Source of the DNA: Bifidobacterium bohemicum DSM 22767 | Lineage (GTDB): Bacteria > Actinomycetota > Actinomycetes > Actinomycetales > Bifidobacteriaceae | Direction of reading: 5' to 3' | NCBI RefSeq assembly: GCF_000741525.1 | Contig: NZ_JGYP01000005.1 | Span: 1 to 64,000, forward strand | DNA length: 64,000 nt | Part shown: one piece after another, positions 35,245 through 45,211 of the stretch | Position numbering within the stretch: the stretch's first letter is position 1 | How the letters are laid out: each line of letters starts with the position of its first letter | The notes under the pieces: generated by a model | What the model was told of the DNA's origin: nothing | What the model saw: the letters and a program-made list of their open reading frames with translations, nothing else | Databases searched by the model: none | Program-made: the position numbers and the translations under genes

Positions 35245-36171
35245 TCACGCGTACCGGATTCGCGGATCAAGCACCGCATAGAGCATATCGACCACGAGAT
35301 TGCATACCACGAAAATCAAGGTGAGCAAGGTGACAATGGAGACGACCATGTTGCTCTCACCCTTGAGGATGCTCTGGTAAGTAAGGAAGCCGATGCCGTG
35401 AATGTTGAAGATCGTCTCGGAAATCATCGCACCGCCCATCAGGGCGCCCAGATCCTGACCGAGATAGGTGATCACGGGAATCATCGAGTTGCGTAGCACA
35501 TGGCGGACGATCACGGAGCGGTTCGTCATGCCCTTGGCGCGCGCGGTACGCACATAGTCCTCGGAGATGTTGGAGGATATCTCGGAACGCGAGAGTCTGA
35601 TGATGTACGCCATGGAAACGGATCCAAGCACCATCGCCGGCATCAACAGATCAAGGAAACCGGGGTCGTTGCCCGCGGTGACCGGCAGAAGGTGCCATTT
35701 GACGCCAATGAAGTACTGCATCAGGAAACCGGTGACGAAGGTCGGCACGGAGATCAGAAGCAAGGAGACAATCAGAATGACGGCGTCATACCACTTGCCC
35801 TTCTTCAGTCCTGAGATGATGCCGAACACCACGCCGAACAGAGCCTCGAACACGAACGCCATCAGACCGAGCTTGATGGTGACCGGGAAGGCGCGGGCTA
35901 TCTCATCGATCACCGGTTGCCCCGCGAACGTATTGCCGAAGTTCAGCGTCAGCGCATTCTTGAGAAACAGCAGGTACTGAATGATGAACGGCTTATCGAG
36001 GTTGTATTCCGCACGGATCTGTGCCGCGACCGCCTGGTTGATCGGCTTGTCTCCAAACATGGCCTTCACCGGATCACCGGGAAGCGCGAAGACGAGCGCA
36101 TACACCAACAGCGTCGTACCAAGAACCACGGGAATCATCTGCAAAATACGGCGCAGAAGATACTTGCCCAT
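35245..36171 (-). CDS. oppB: Oligopeptide ABC transporter permease OppB
   Basis: First permease of the peptide importer, 308 residues, starting MGKYLLRRILQMIPVVLGTTLLVYALVFALPGDPV in exact family style. The EAA-type loop is YVRTARAKGMTNRSVIVRHVLRNSMIP, and GALMGGAMISETIFNIHGIG is a further hallmark. The start has AAGGAG 5 bases upstream. It is 267 bp downstream of the nearer oppA gene; that gap shows no gene. It leads oppC and the fused ATPase. Confidence 0.95.
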   Translation of the reverse strand: MGKYLLRRILQMIPVVLGTTLLVYALVFALPGDPVKAMFGDKPINQAVAAQIRAEYNLDKPFIIQYLLFLKNALTLNFGNTFAGQPVIDEIARAFPVTIKLGLMAFVFEALFGVVFGIISGLKKGKWYDAVILIVSLLLISVPTFVTGFLMQYFIGVKWHLLPVTAGNDPGFLDLLMPAMVLGSVSMAYIIRLSRSEISSNISEDYVRTARAKGMTNRSVIVRHVLRNSMIPVITYLGQDLGALMGGAMISETIFNIHGIGFLTYQSILKGESNMVVSIVTLLTLIFVVCNLVVDMLYAVLDPRIRYA

Positions 36172-36438
36172 CGGTTGCTCCTTATTGTCAAATCGAGGCT
36201 AGCAAGACCTAAAGGAAAAAGCCGGCCAGAACATATGAACTCCAGTTTAACTCGCGCGCACGTCAAATATGTTGTAATGCAGTACTTTATGAGCATAATA
36301 TGAGTACGGGCTCCGCATCGGCCTGCCAAGGCGGATCATTAGGCGCCATGCGGGAAACGTTGCGCCACCGCCAAAGAAGGCAAGGACCGTACGTGACAAT
36401 CACGCACGATCCACCGTTTCTTTCAACGCAAACGGGAA

Positions 36439-38088
36439 CTACTTATGCAGTTCGCTGTATACCGATTGATTTTGCCAGTCCATTTGGAAGCCTTTAACCC
36501 CCTTCATGGCCACACCGTGCGCATTGTCATAGTAAAGCGGGATGGCGGGAAGATCGTTGAGCAGGATCTCCTGGGCCTGACCGTAAATCACGTTCGCGGC
36601 ATCCGTGGAAGGAGCGGCATACGCCTGGGTCATAAGCTCATCAAACCGGGAATTCGAATAATCCCCATCGTTCGCGCCGTTGCCATGTCCGGCCTCGGAA
36701 TCATAGCATTGGAACAGATAGTCCTCCGCCGAAGGATAGTCGGGCGTCCATCCGGAACGGAAGCCGCCCTTGATCTGCCGCTTATCCACCAAATTGCGGA
36801 ACTCCTGGAAGGTCGGCACCGGATCGGCGCTCACTTTGATGCCCAAGGTGTTCTTGATCGAGTTGACGATGGCATCATAAATCGGCTTGTTGCCGCCGTC
36901 CGCGTTGTAGGAGATGGCGAACGGATCGACGTCCTTGCTGATCGCGTCCGCCTTCTCCCACAGCTCCTTGGCCTTCGACGGATTGTAGACCAGATTTTCC
37001 TTGCCCTTGAGGTTCTCGGAGAAGCCCGGCGTTTTGGGCGAGGTGAAATCAACGGGCTGGGTGCCGGTCCCGTTCAGGACCTTGGTGACGATCGACTTAC
37101 GGTCGATGGACATGGAGACGGCCTGACGACGCAGCGTGCCCTCCTCGGTGCCGGACTTGAAATGCTCAAGGTTCGAGGGAATGGAGAACATTTGGATGAT
37201 CGAACCCGGCTTGTTATAAGCCACAACGGTCGGATCGCTCATGAAGCTCTTGGTATCGGCCGGCGGTACCGTGTCCATCACATCGAGGTTGCCTCCCTGC
37301 ACATCGGCGTAGGCGGCATCGACCTTGGTGTAGATCCTGAAGGTGATGCCTTGGTTCCGGGGCTTGACATTGCCGTGGTAGTAACCGTTCCGCACCAGCC
37401 TGATCTCCTGTCCGTGCGACCATTCGGCCAGCTTGTACGGCCCGTTGCCCACAGGCTTGTCGCCGAAGGCCTTCGGGTCTTTGTAGAACGAATCAGGCAG
37501 CGGCGCAAATGCCATGTAGCCCACCTTCACCGGGAAGATCGAATCGGGCTTCGACATATCGACGGTGAAGGTGGTGTCATCAAGGACTTTCAGACCGGAC
37601 AGTTGCTCGGTGCCGTTCAGCCCTTTCTGCTGCAGGTCGTCATAACCCTTGATGGTCGAGAAGAACGACGCGCACTTCTGGACGTTCTTCACATTGGCGA
37701 CGTAGCTCCATGCACGGGTGAAGGATTGCGCGGTCACCGGTGTGCCGTCCGAGAACTTCCAGCCCGGCTTGAGCTTTATGCTATATTGCGTCGAATCGGA
37801 GTTCGGCGTGATCGACTGCGCCACTTCGTTCTGGGCCTTGCCATTTGAATCGAACGATACCAACTCCGCGAAAATCTGCGAGCCCGGTCGAGAGCCGCCC
37901 GTTTCATTGGTATTGCCGGGAATCAACGGATTCTGCGGCTCGCTGTCGAACACCGTGATGACATTATCGCCGCCGCCCGAAGCCTTCGACGCGGAACCGG
38001 ATCCACCGCAGCCCGCCAACGTCCCCGCCGTAACCGCCATCGTCGCCAAAAAGGCGACCATCGTTTTCTTCGAAGTGCGTATTCCCAT
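36439..38088 (-). CDS. oppA: Oligopeptide-binding lipoprotein OppA, copy 1
   Basis: Extracellular peptide-binding protein (SBP family 5), 549 residues. The signal sequence MVAFLATMAVTAGTLAGC ends with the lipobox cysteine and a Gly/Ser linker. Family text includes VFDSEPQNPLIPGNTNETGG, LKPGWKFSDGTPVTAQSFTRAWSY and PVGNGPYKL. It is a close paralogue of the protein encoded directly upstream (38573-40219); both share long identical stretches such as LPDSFYKDPKAFG and EEGTLRRQA. The pair likely serves the same OppBC-DF transporter with different peptide preferences (inference). It lies 484 bp after its paralogue and 267 bp before oppB. Confidence 0.93.
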   Translation of the reverse strand: MGIRTSKKTMVAFLATMAVTAGTLAGCGGSGSASKASGGGDNVITVFDSEPQNPLIPGNTNETGGSRPGSQIFAELVSFDSNGKAQNEVAQSITPNSDSTQYSIKLKPGWKFSDGTPVTAQSFTRAWSYVANVKNVQKCASFFSTIKGYDDLQQKGLNGTEQLSGLKVLDDTTFTVDMSKPDSIFPVKVGYMAFAPLPDSFYKDPKAFGDKPVGNGPYKLAEWSHGQEIRLVRNGYYHGNVKPRNQGITFRIYTKVDAAYADVQGGNLDVMDTVPPADTKSFMSDPTVVAYNKPGSIIQMFSIPSNLEHFKSGTEEGTLRRQAVSMSIDRKSIVTKVLNGTGTQPVDFTSPKTPGFSENLKGKENLVYNPSKAKELWEKADAISKDVDPFAISYNADGGNKPIYDAIVNSIKNTLGIKVSADPVPTFQEFRNLVDKRQIKGGFRSGWTPDYPSAEDYLFQCYDSEAGHGNGANDGDYSNSRFDELMTQAYAAPSTDAANVIYGQAQEILLNDLPAIPLYYDNAHGVAMKGVKGFQMDWQNQSVYSELHK

Positions 38089-38454
38089 ATTCTCTCCTCC
38101 CTACCGCCCTCTGGATCGTGGCATCGGAACGAATCGTCTCAACCCCACACCAACGACGATATGCGCGGTAACGCATTTATGCACAACGCATCTCACACTT
38201 TGAAAGCGCACCGAAAAAAAAATCACGGAAAACCGCAGGCGGCGGGCCGCATCACGGCATCCCTCGACGCAAATAGCCGTGCAACCGCGCCTCCGCACGA
38301 GACCTTGTTCCTTATGCCGTTCCTTGTGCCCCATGCCGCGTTCGCCGCAGGGTACGGCCGTCGCACCACCCATCCAAACCACACCTCTTCGGCCGCCCAT
38401 CCACCGTCGACGGGATTTCACCCCCATGCGCAGGTCGATCTAGATACACGAAGA
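38089..38454. other. Spacer between oppA paralogues
   Basis: No gene seen. The stretch next to 38088 should hold the promoter or leader of the second oppA gene; a run of A (38214-38221) is visible but no convincing -35/-10 pair. Several frames occur on both strands without family features. Confidence 0.4.
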
Positions 38455-38479
38455 GGACGGACCGCATGGCGGCCCGTCC
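38455..38479 (-). terminator. Terminator hairpin after oppA copy 2
   Basis: GGACGGACCGC (38455-38465) pairs with GCGGCCCGTCC (38469-38479), 11 bp with one wobble pair and a three-base loop. On the minus strand it is followed by TCTTCGTG. It lies about 94 bp downstream of the stop of the oppA gene at 38573 and may reduce read-through into copy 1. Confidence 0.6.
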
Positions 38480-38572
38480 CCTTATGCCCTTTGCTTCCAG
38501 TGAATCGCAGGCTACTAGGCGTATGCCCACACCGCGCAATCACCAGAACGCCAGAATCTCACTGGTGCATTC

Positions 38573-40219
38573 TCAGTGGTGCATCTTGACGAAGGTCCCA
38601 AAGGACTGCCAATCGATCGAGAAGCCCTTGACGTTCTTCGAAGCTACCCCATCATTCGCACGGTAGTAGAGCGGGATGGCGGGCAGGTCGTTCAGGAGAA
38701 TCTCCTGAGACTGCTGGTAGAGCTTGTTGGCCTCATCCACGGACTTGGCCTTGTAAGCCTCGGCGAGCAACGCATCAAACTTCGGGTTCTTGTAGTCACC
38801 GTCGTTCGAACCCTTGCCGTCAGCGGCCGAGGAGGCGAAGTTCTGCACCAGGTAGTTCTCGGCCGAAGGATAGTCGGGCTGCCAACCGGAGCGGTAGGCG
38901 CCCTTGATCTTGCGGTTGGAAATCGCGGTACGGAACTCATTGAACGTCGGCATCGGGTTGGCTTCGGTCACTTCGGAGCCGATGGAGTTGTTGATCGAGT
39001 TGACAATCGCGTCGAATACGGGCTTGCCGTCACCGTCAGCATTGTAAGACAATGAGAGCTTCTCGGTGTCCTTGCTGATCGAGTCGGCCTTCTCCCACAG
39101 TTCCTTGGCCTTCTTCGGGTTGTAGGAGAGGTTCTCCACACCCTTGATGCTGTCCGAGTAGCCGGGGATGCCCGGAGCTGTGAATTGCTTGGCGGGAGTG
39201 CCCACGCCGAAGAGCACCTTCTTGATGATGCCTTCACGGTCGATGCCCATGGAGATGGCCTGACGACGCAGCGTGCCCTCTTCGGTACCCGCCTCGAAGT
39301 GAGGGGTTTTCGCGGGAATCGTGAACTGTTGGATGACGGAACCGGGCTTGTTGTACGCCTGGAGGCTCGAATCCTTCTCAAAGGTCTTCAGGGCCGACTG
39401 CGGCACGCTGTCGAGAGCGTCGAGGTTACCGGCCTGCACATCGGCGTAGGCGGCGTCCATCTTGGTGTAGACCTTGAAATCGACGCCATCGTTGGCCGGC
39501 TTGTCCTCACCCGTGTAATTAGGGTTCTTCACGACCATGATGTCTTGGCCGTGGGTCCAGGACTCGAACTTGTAGGGGCCGTTTCCAACGGGCTTGTTGC
39601 CGAAGGCCTTCGGATCCTTGTAGAACGAATCAGGCAGAGGCGTGAAAGCGGAATAACCGACCTTGATCGGGAAGGTCGCGTCCGGCGCATCCAGGTCAAC
39701 GGTGAAGGTTTTGTCGTCCACGACCTTGAGGCCCGAAAGCTGTTCGGTGCCCTTGAGGCTATCGGCCTTCTGCAGATCGTCGAAGCCCTTGATCGTGGAG
39801 AGGAAGGCTGAGCACTTCTGGGCGTTCTTCACATTGGCCACATAGCTCCATGCCTTGGTATAGTTCTCGGCCTTGATCGGAGTGCCGTCGCTAAACTTCA
39901 GCCCCGACTTGAGCTTGATCGTATATTGCGTTCCATCCGCGTTCGGCTTGATGGATTCAGCCTGATCGTTGACCGCATTGCCCTTTTCATCGAAACGCAC
40001 CAGCTGCGAGAAGATGGCGCGCAGAACCTTCCCGCCGCCCGTCTCGTTGGTGTTGCCGGGGATCAAGGGATTCTGCGGCTCTGAGTTGACGATGGAAACG
40101 ATGTCCTTGCCACCGTTGCCGGAAGCGCCTTTGGAAGACCCGTTCGAACCGCCGCAAGCACTGAGCAGCATGGCCGCGGAGCACGCCACGGCCGCGAAGG
40201 CCAAAGCTTTCTTCTTCAT
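38573..40219 (-). CDS. oppA: Oligopeptide-binding lipoprotein OppA, copy 2
   Basis: SBP family-5 protein of 548 residues. Signal MKKKALAFAAVACSAAMLLSAC with lipobox, followed by GGSNGSSKGASGNGG. NSEPQNPLIPGNTNETGG, GLKFSDGTPIKAENYTKAWSYVANVKNAQKC and PVGNGPYKFE are shared almost word for word with copy 1, which points to tandem duplication. The start is fixed by the Lys-rich n-region and AGGAG 7 bp upstream. The frame runs on to 40537 but that part crosses a hairpin and has no protein features. It is probably the first gene of the peptide importer locus. Confidence 0.94.
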   Translation of the reverse strand: MKKKALAFAAVACSAAMLLSACGGSNGSSKGASGNGGKDIVSIVNSEPQNPLIPGNTNETGGGKVLRAIFSQLVRFDEKGNAVNDQAESIKPNADGTQYTIKLKSGLKFSDGTPIKAENYTKAWSYVANVKNAQKCSAFLSTIKGFDDLQKADSLKGTEQLSGLKVVDDKTFTVDLDAPDATFPIKVGYSAFTPLPDSFYKDPKAFGNKPVGNGPYKFESWTHGQDIMVVKNPNYTGEDKPANDGVDFKVYTKMDAAYADVQAGNLDALDSVPQSALKTFEKDSSLQAYNKPGSVIQQFTIPAKTPHFEAGTEEGTLRRQAISMGIDREGIIKKVLFGVGTPAKQFTAPGIPGYSDSIKGVENLSYNPKKAKELWEKADSISKDTEKLSLSYNADGDGKPVFDAIVNSINNSIGSEVTEANPMPTFNEFRTAISNRKIKGAYRSGWQPDYPSAENYLVQNFASSAADGKGSNDGDYKNPKFDALLAEAYKAKSVDEANKLYQQSQEILLNDLPAIPLYYRANDGVASKNVKGFSIDWQSFGTFVKMHH

Positions 40220-40424
40220 ATCTCTCCTATCCAATCGGTCTACGTGGTCGATAATCACGCCGAAAAACGAAGACGCCGGCATTTCCTGTTTCAGCCGACC
40301 CCAACGCTGTTGTCCCATTGTCGCGCGCGGTGAGGAATTATGCAAACGCCTACTCAATAAATGGACGCATGTCGGAAAGCTTGATGGGGTCCGGCAACGA
40401 ATGCGACGGCAGAGAAATGAGAAA

Positions 40425-40448
40425 CCCGGCGACCGAGGCCGCCGGGTA
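40425..40448 (-). terminator. Leader hairpin / attenuator upstream of oppA copy 2
   Basis: ACCCGGCG (40425-40432) pairs with CGCCGGGT (40441-40448), an 8-bp perfect stem with an 8-base loop. On the minus strand it is followed by TTCTCATTTCTC. It lies 206 bp before the oppA start, so it either ends an upstream transcript or attenuates the opp leader. A promoter downstream of it was not identified. Confidence 0.5.
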
Positions 40449-40923
40449 AGAGAGAAGAGAGAAGATTCAGTTATGAGGCCCTTTATCAAGAACCACACCA
40501 GCTCTGTTACCTGCTGACAATGTCCATATAACCCCACTTACCTTGGAGGAGGGATAGGCAAATCTCAAAGGTATCTGTGAAGTATGTGAAGGTATTGGAA
40601 AAGTGCTTATCATGACGATATTTCGCCGCGTGCATGGCCTTGTCGCTAAGACCCCGGACCGATTACCACAAACAGCACCAGCCCCGCCAATCGTCACAGC
40701 CGATGTCGGGAAGTTAGGCTCCGGATGCCATAGTCGGCAACACGGGTTTCAGCACCCGACGACTCGGCATCGTGACGGCCCCGCATGCAAGCGGAAGAGC
40801 CTCATGCGACATGGAAGTCAGAAACCGACAATCGTGCCCCGCCAATCAGCAGCCGTTCAAGCCCCGCTCAACAACCAATCGACGTGCATGCCGAACGGTA
40901 TATCCACGTCGTTCATTGATGAA

Positions 40924-40964
40924 ACGCCCCAAGTCATCGACAGGTGGCGTCAGACTTGGGGCGT
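40924..40964 (-). terminator. metG terminator
   Basis: Perfect 12-bp arms ACGCCCCAAGTC (40924-40935) and GACTTGGGGCGT (40953-40964), loop 17 bases, 88 bp after the metG stop; followed on the minus strand by TTCATC. Confidence 0.75.
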
Positions 40965-41051
40965 GTTCCATAAAGCGAACCCGACTTAATGGCGGACGAA
41001 TCCGTATCGCAAAAAGTGAGTGGATGTCGGATCTAAAGCTCCGATTCGGGG

Positions 41052-42929
41052 CTACTGTTCCTCGCCGCGTTCTTCGAGTCTGGCTTTCGCCTCCTTGAAT
41101 CGTTTGGCTTCCTCGTCCTTGCGCGACTGCAGATCAGCCTCGAAGCGTTCAAGCTCCTCCGTGATGGCCTCTTCGGGGATTTTCGCGAAAATCGGCTGAG
41201 GCTTAGGGACAGGAACACCTGCGACCAGAGTCTCGCTCCTCCAAGGGTGTACGTTCTCACCCAGCTGATAGTCACCGGTGATGATGGGATACTTGAACCC
41301 CGGCTTATCCAGATCCTCGACCTCTTCGACGCGAGGCATCGGAGAGAAGGTGCCGGTGCCGCCAAGGGCCTCCCAAACCTTCTGTGCAGAATGTGGCAGG
41401 AACGGCGCCAGCAAATGGTTCGCGTCCAAAACAGCTTGGGCGCAGGTATGGAGGACCGCGCCGAGGCGTTTTTCGTCGTCCTTGATCTTCCAAGGCTCGA
41501 CCGCGGAAATGTACTTGTTGATATCGCCCACGACCTTCATGGCCTCGTTCAACGCGTTCTTCTGGTGATGATGCTCGATCAGTCCACCGACCACATCGAA
41601 GGCCGCGGCGGTCTCCTCAAGAAGGGCCTTGTCTTCCGGGGTCATCGAGTCCTCATTAAGATCAGGGACCACACCGAAGTTCTTGTATATCAGGTTCGCC
41701 ACACGGTTGACCAGATTGCCCCAACTGGCCGCGAGCTCCTCATTGTTATGCCGCACGAATTCCGACCAGGTGAAATCGGCGTCTGAGGTTTCAGGACCGG
41801 CCACAGAAATGTAATATCTTACGGCATCCACGGGATACCTTGCCAAGATGTCTTTGACGTAGATGACGATGCCACGGGAAGAACTGAATTTCTTACCTTC
41901 CATGGTCATGAACTCGCTAGCCACGACCTCCTGCGGAAGGTTGAGTTCTCCGTACTCCCCCGGCTGGCCACCTTTGGACCCCTGCCCGTTGTAGGCCAAC
42001 AGCTCGGAAGGCCAGATCTGCGAATGGAAGGTGATGTTGTCCTTGCCCATGAAGTAGTACCCAGGAGCCTCGGGGTCGTTCCACCAGGCCTTCCACGCCT
42101 CGGGATCGCCCTTGCGCCGAGCCCATTCGATCGAAGCCGAGAGATAGCCGATCACCGCATCGAACCACACGTAGAGCTTCTTGTTGGGATTGTCGATCCA
42201 ACCATCCACCGGCACGGGAATACCCCAGTCGATGTCGCGCGTGATGGCGCGGGGCTTGACCTCTTTGAACAGGCCGATCGAGAAGTTGATGACGTTCGTG
42301 CGCCAGCCCTGCCGGGTCTTGAGCCACGCAAGATTCGCCTCGGCCAGAGCCGGCAGATCGAGGAAGAAATGCTCGGTAAGCTCGAAGCGCGGCGTCTCAC
42401 CGTTGATCTTGGAAACAGGATGAATCAACTCGTCCGGGTCAAGCTCGCGACCGCAATTGTCGCACTGGTCGCCGCGAGCGCCGTCCGCACCACAGATTGG
42501 GCAGGTGCCTTCAATGTAGCGGTCAGGCAGGGTACGGCCGGTGGAAGGCGAAATCGCGACCTTCTGGGTGCCTTTGTAGATATATCCGTTGTCGAGGCAC
42601 TGCTTGAACAGCTCCTGCACGACATGCTCGTGATTGCCCGTGGTGGTGCGGGTGAACAGGTCGTAGCTCAAGCCCAGATCGGCAAGGTCCTTGACGATGA
42701 CGCGGTTGTACCGGTTCGCAAGTTCCTGCGGCTTGACCCCCTCTTTATCCGCCTCAACGAGAATCGGCGTTCCGTGCTCGTCGGTGCCCGAAACCATCAG
42801 GACATCGTTGCCCTTCATGCGCTCATACCGCGCATAGACGTCGGAGGGTACGCCAAAGCCCGCGACGTGGCCGATATGGCGTGGGCCGTTGGCGTACGGC
42901 CATGCTACGTTCACCAAAATATGTGTCAT
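41052..42929 (-). CDS. metG: Methionyl-tRNA synthetase
   Basis: Charges tRNA-Met with methionine; class I synthetase, cytoplasm, 625 residues. The nucleotide-binding HIGH motif appears as [15 protein letters not shown] near residue 18. The zinc knuckle [18 protein letters not shown] is around 145-165, and the KMSKS loop is KKFSSSRG near 345 (a FSSSR variant normal for this type). The anticodon-binding helical domain follows. The C-terminal tail is charged (EERGEEQ), and the dimerising tRNA-binding domain of longer MetRS forms is absent. Not obviously in an operon; the terminator at 40924-40964 lies downstream. Confidence 0.97.
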   Translation of the reverse strand: MTHILVNVAWPYANGPRHIGHVAGFGVPSDVYARYERMKGNDVLMVSGTDEHGTPILVEADKEGVKPQELANRYNRVIVKDLADLGLSYDLFTRTTTGNHEHVVQELFKQCLDNGYIYKGTQKVAISPSTGRTLPDRYIEGTCPICGADGARGDQCDNCGRELDPDELIHPVSKINGETPRFELTEHFFLDLPALAEANLAWLKTRQGWRTNVINFSIGLFKEVKPRAITRDIDWGIPVPVDGWIDNPNKKLYVWFDAVIGYLSASIEWARRKGDPEAWKAWWNDPEAPGYYFMGKDNITFHSQIWPSELLAYNGQGSKGGQPGEYGELNLPQEVVASEFMTMEGKKFSSSRGIVIYVKDILARYPVDAVRYYISVAGPETSDADFTWSEFVRHNNEELAASWGNLVNRVANLIYKNFGVVPDLNEDSMTPEDKALLEETAAAFDVVGGLIEHHHQKNALNEAMKVVGDINKYISAVEPWKIKDDEKRLGAVLHTCAQAVLDANHLLAPFLPHSAQKVWEALGGTGTFSPMPRVEEVEDLDKPGFKYPIITGDYQLGENVHPWRSETLVAGVPVPKPQPIFAKIPEEAITEELERFEADLQSRKDEEAKRFKEAKARLEERGEEQ

Positions 42930-43122
42930 AGCTATAGATTATTGGGCCTTACGGGGACAGCGCCATCGACGAAGGCGCAACGAGACGAATCAACACAGGC
43001 TCGGAAGTCAGTTGTTGACAGTGTCGTCCACACTTTTCGAAGACCGAAACAAGTTGTCCACTTATCCACAATCTTCACGATTCGATTTTGCGCTTTAGGA
43101 ACCAGCGGATATCGTCCTGAAC

Positions 43123-43779
43123 ATGATTACTACAACAACACACTCGAGGACTTCGAAAAGACCGTCCGCATCCACTCCCGGACCGCAAAGCCGCAACTAC
43201 CTGACGCCCATGCTGGTCGGCAATCGGGACCTGCCCGGTCCGCTGAGCATGAATCGTCTCAGCGGGTACGGAGCGGTCCATCAGCTCGACGATGTCAACG
43301 GATACCTCGCGGAATACTCCGAAACCCTATTCGGCAGAGGGATGATCATGGGCAACATCGTGCCTCGGAATACGGTGGCCTGCCTGACAACAGCGGCCTG
43401 GGTATGGCTTTCGGGCGCGTTTCCCGACACCATCAGCGTCGTTTCAGCCTCGCACTACCGCGTGCCGATATACGGCAGAACCGTCACGACGATCTACCGC
43501 AAGATGCCGGAGGGGCACGTCAGTCAAATCGCCGGATTGAAACTCACCTCACCAACCAGAACGACCTGCGATATCGCCCTGCAAACGAACAAGGAGATTC
43601 CGTGTCGCGAACGCAGCGAACTGGTGTGCAGCCTCATCCAGGAGTACCACGTGGATCCGTCCGAATGCCTTGACATCATCGCCAACAACCGTCACTGGCC
43701 CAACACATCGCAGGCACGAAGGCTGCTCAAGTCCGTGGAACACTGTTTCGAGCGTTTTGATCAGGCGTCAAACTATTGA
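43123..43779 (+). CDS. AbiEi-like protein without an obvious toxin partner
   Basis: 218-residue protein of uncertain role. The middle (IVPRNTVACLTTAAWVWLSGAFPDTISVVSASHYRVPIYGR...VTTIYRKMP and GLKLTSPTRTTCDIAL) matches the layout of actinobacterial proteins annotated as AbiEi-type (type IV antitoxin) C-terminal domains: conserved A-x-W-x-W-L-x-G, then a TSPxRTxxDIA block. No AbiEii-type nucleotidyltransferase is next to it: the following gene is rsmI on the other strand. The first ~28 residues (many S, T and R) may not be translated; an ATG at 43210 is an alternative start. Function as antitoxin or regulator is inference only. Confidence 0.6.
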   Translation: MITTTTHSRTSKRPSASTPGPQSRNYLTPMLVGNRDLPGPLSMNRLSGYGAVHQLDDVNGYLAEYSETLFGRGMIMGNIVPRNTVACLTTAAWVWLSGAFPDTISVVSASHYRVPIYGRTVTTIYRKMPEGHVSQIAGLKLTSPTRTTCDIALQTNKEIPCRERSELVCSLIQEYHVDPSECLDIIANNRHWPNTSQARRLLKSVEHCFERFDQASNY

Positions 43780-43984
43780 GCAAACCATTGATTGAGCACC
43801 CCACCGGCAAGAAAGGACGGCTTACGATGCGACAATAACGACGACAATCACTCAGGCCCAAGCCGCGCACGCATGAAACGGCGCACGGCGCGATTGCCGA
43901 TATCCGGATTCTTCGGGATTCGCACAAACCACAGACGGCTGCCACGATGGGCAACGAACAGTAAGTTCGCTCGCACGCTACACG

Positions 43985-45106
43985 CTACTTAAGCTTCAGC
44001 GTCTCGGCATACACCAACTTGCGGTTGACCAGCGACCCGTCAGGCAACGGATGCTCATCCACAACCTCCGCAATCGCATCCTTGATGCGCAACCCTTCCG
44101 CCTCCGCACGCTCAACGGCGAGGCTCGCCAACTGCGGCACATCCATCACCCGACCGCCCGCGTGAACTTCAACCGCGAGCGCCTCCTCATCGGACGCCCC
44201 GCCAATAACCAGCACCATCTCGCCGCGCGGCGGATTGCCGATCACCGTGTCGCGAATCTGGTCAATACCGCCACGCCGCACCTCCTCATAATCCTTGGTC
44301 AGCTCACGACACAGCGCCATCGGGCGGTCTGGGCCAAAAACCCCAGCCAAATCGTCCATCGTCTCCGCAATACGATGCAGCGTCTCATAGAAAACGATGG
44401 TGCGGCGCTCGGCCTTGAGCGCCCGGAACCGCTGCATGCGCTCGCCGTGCTTGCGGGGCACGAAACCCTCATAGCAGAAGCGATCCGTCGGCAGGCCGGA
44501 TAGCGCCAGCGCGTCCAGCACCGCGCTTGGCCCCGGCGCGCAGGTGACGGGCAGCCCGCGTTCGATCGCGCGGCGCACGATGGCCATGCCCGGATCATTG
44601 ATGGTGGGCATGCCTGCATCCGAAACCACCAGTACCGTGGCCCCCCGCTCCACCTCGTCCAAGAGGCCGTCCGCCTTGGCCCGCTCATTGTGGTCATGGT
44701 TGGCCACAACACGGCCCGAAACGTGAACCCCAAGCCGGTTGGCCAAATCGTAGAGTCGTCGCGTGTCCTCCGCGGCAACGACATCCGCCTGTCCAAGCAG
44801 GGCCACCAGCCGCGCCGAAGCGTCGCCCATGTTGCCGATGGGCGTCGCCGCCAGCACCACCGTGCCGCGCGGAATCGCAATCGCTCCCGCCGCCGTCCCG
44901 GGCGCTCGTGCATCGTCTTCACTCACATTTCGTAAACCGCCTCGGACCGCGTTAGGATCGTGTACAGCACCGTCGCACGCCCCATCCTCGTGCCCGTCAG
45001 CGCCCGCTTCCGCTCCATGCCCAGCGGCGCCCATCCCGGATCCGCTCATACCGGCGCCCGTTTCTCCAGCTTCAGTCCATGTCTGCATACCCCAAGTATC
45101 CCCCAT
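43985..45106 (-). CDS. rsmI: 16S rRNA 2'-O-ribose C1402 methyltransferase
   Basis: SAM-dependent methyltransferase (tetrapyrrole-methylase fold) modifying C1402 in the 30S decoding centre. Marks: GTVVLAATPIGNMGDAS, ADVVAAEDTRR, VVSDAGMPTINDPG, VTCAPGPSAVLDALALSGLP, FYETLHR and LVIGGASDEE. The family core covers about 285 residues; here ~75 or more additional N-terminal residues rich in G, A, D and E precede it. The start is uncertain: ATG 45106, ATG 45088 and frame start 45175 are all possible, and the low-complexity extension may be partly untranslated. It lies about 105 bp downstream of the histidine phosphatase gene on the same strand. Confidence 0.93.
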   Translation of the reverse strand: MGDTWGMQTWTEAGETGAGMSGSGMGAAGHGAEAGADGHEDGACDGAVHDPNAVRGGLRNVSEDDARAPGTAAGAIAIPRGTVVLAATPIGNMGDASARLVALLGQADVVAAEDTRRLYDLANRLGVHVSGRVVANHDHNERAKADGLLDEVERGATVLVVSDAGMPTINDPGMAIVRRAIERGLPVTCAPGPSAVLDALALSGLPTDRFCYEGFVPRKHGERMQRFRALKAERRTIVFYETLHRIAETMDDLAGVFGPDRPMALCRELTKDYEEVRRGGIDQIRDTVIGNPPRGEMVLVIGGASDEEALAVEVHAGGRVMDVPQLASLAVERAEAEGLRIKDAIAEVVDEHPLPDGSLVNRKLVYAETLKLK

Positions 45107-45211
45107 CACACTGACGCGCCCTACGTTTCTGTGAGCAAACGGACTCTGACAACCCTTTCGTTTCCGTTTCATCACAAGACCGAAACAACCAAAGGCGCGG
45201 ACGCCAACCCT

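Larger units (their letters stand above)
40220..41051. other. Long spacer upstream of opp locus
   Basis: Gap of 832 bp between metG and oppA copy 2, both on the minus strand. It holds the metG terminator (40924-40964) and a GC-rich hairpin (40425-40448) in the oppA leader; no gene or riboswitch consensus (e.g. no T-box TGGTACC) was recognised. Confidence 0.5.

Noticed and set aside
38456-38556. Possible small peptide genes between the oppA copies
   Set aside because: No ribosome binding site or conserved features; overlaps the terminator hairpin.
40220-40537. T-box riboswitch upstream of oppA
   Set aside because: Neither the TGGTACC antiterminator core nor the specifier-loop layout was seen.
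43015-43044. TTGACA at 43015-43020 as promoter of the AbiEi-like gene
   Set aside because: No acceptable -10 hexamer at 16-18 bp spacing.
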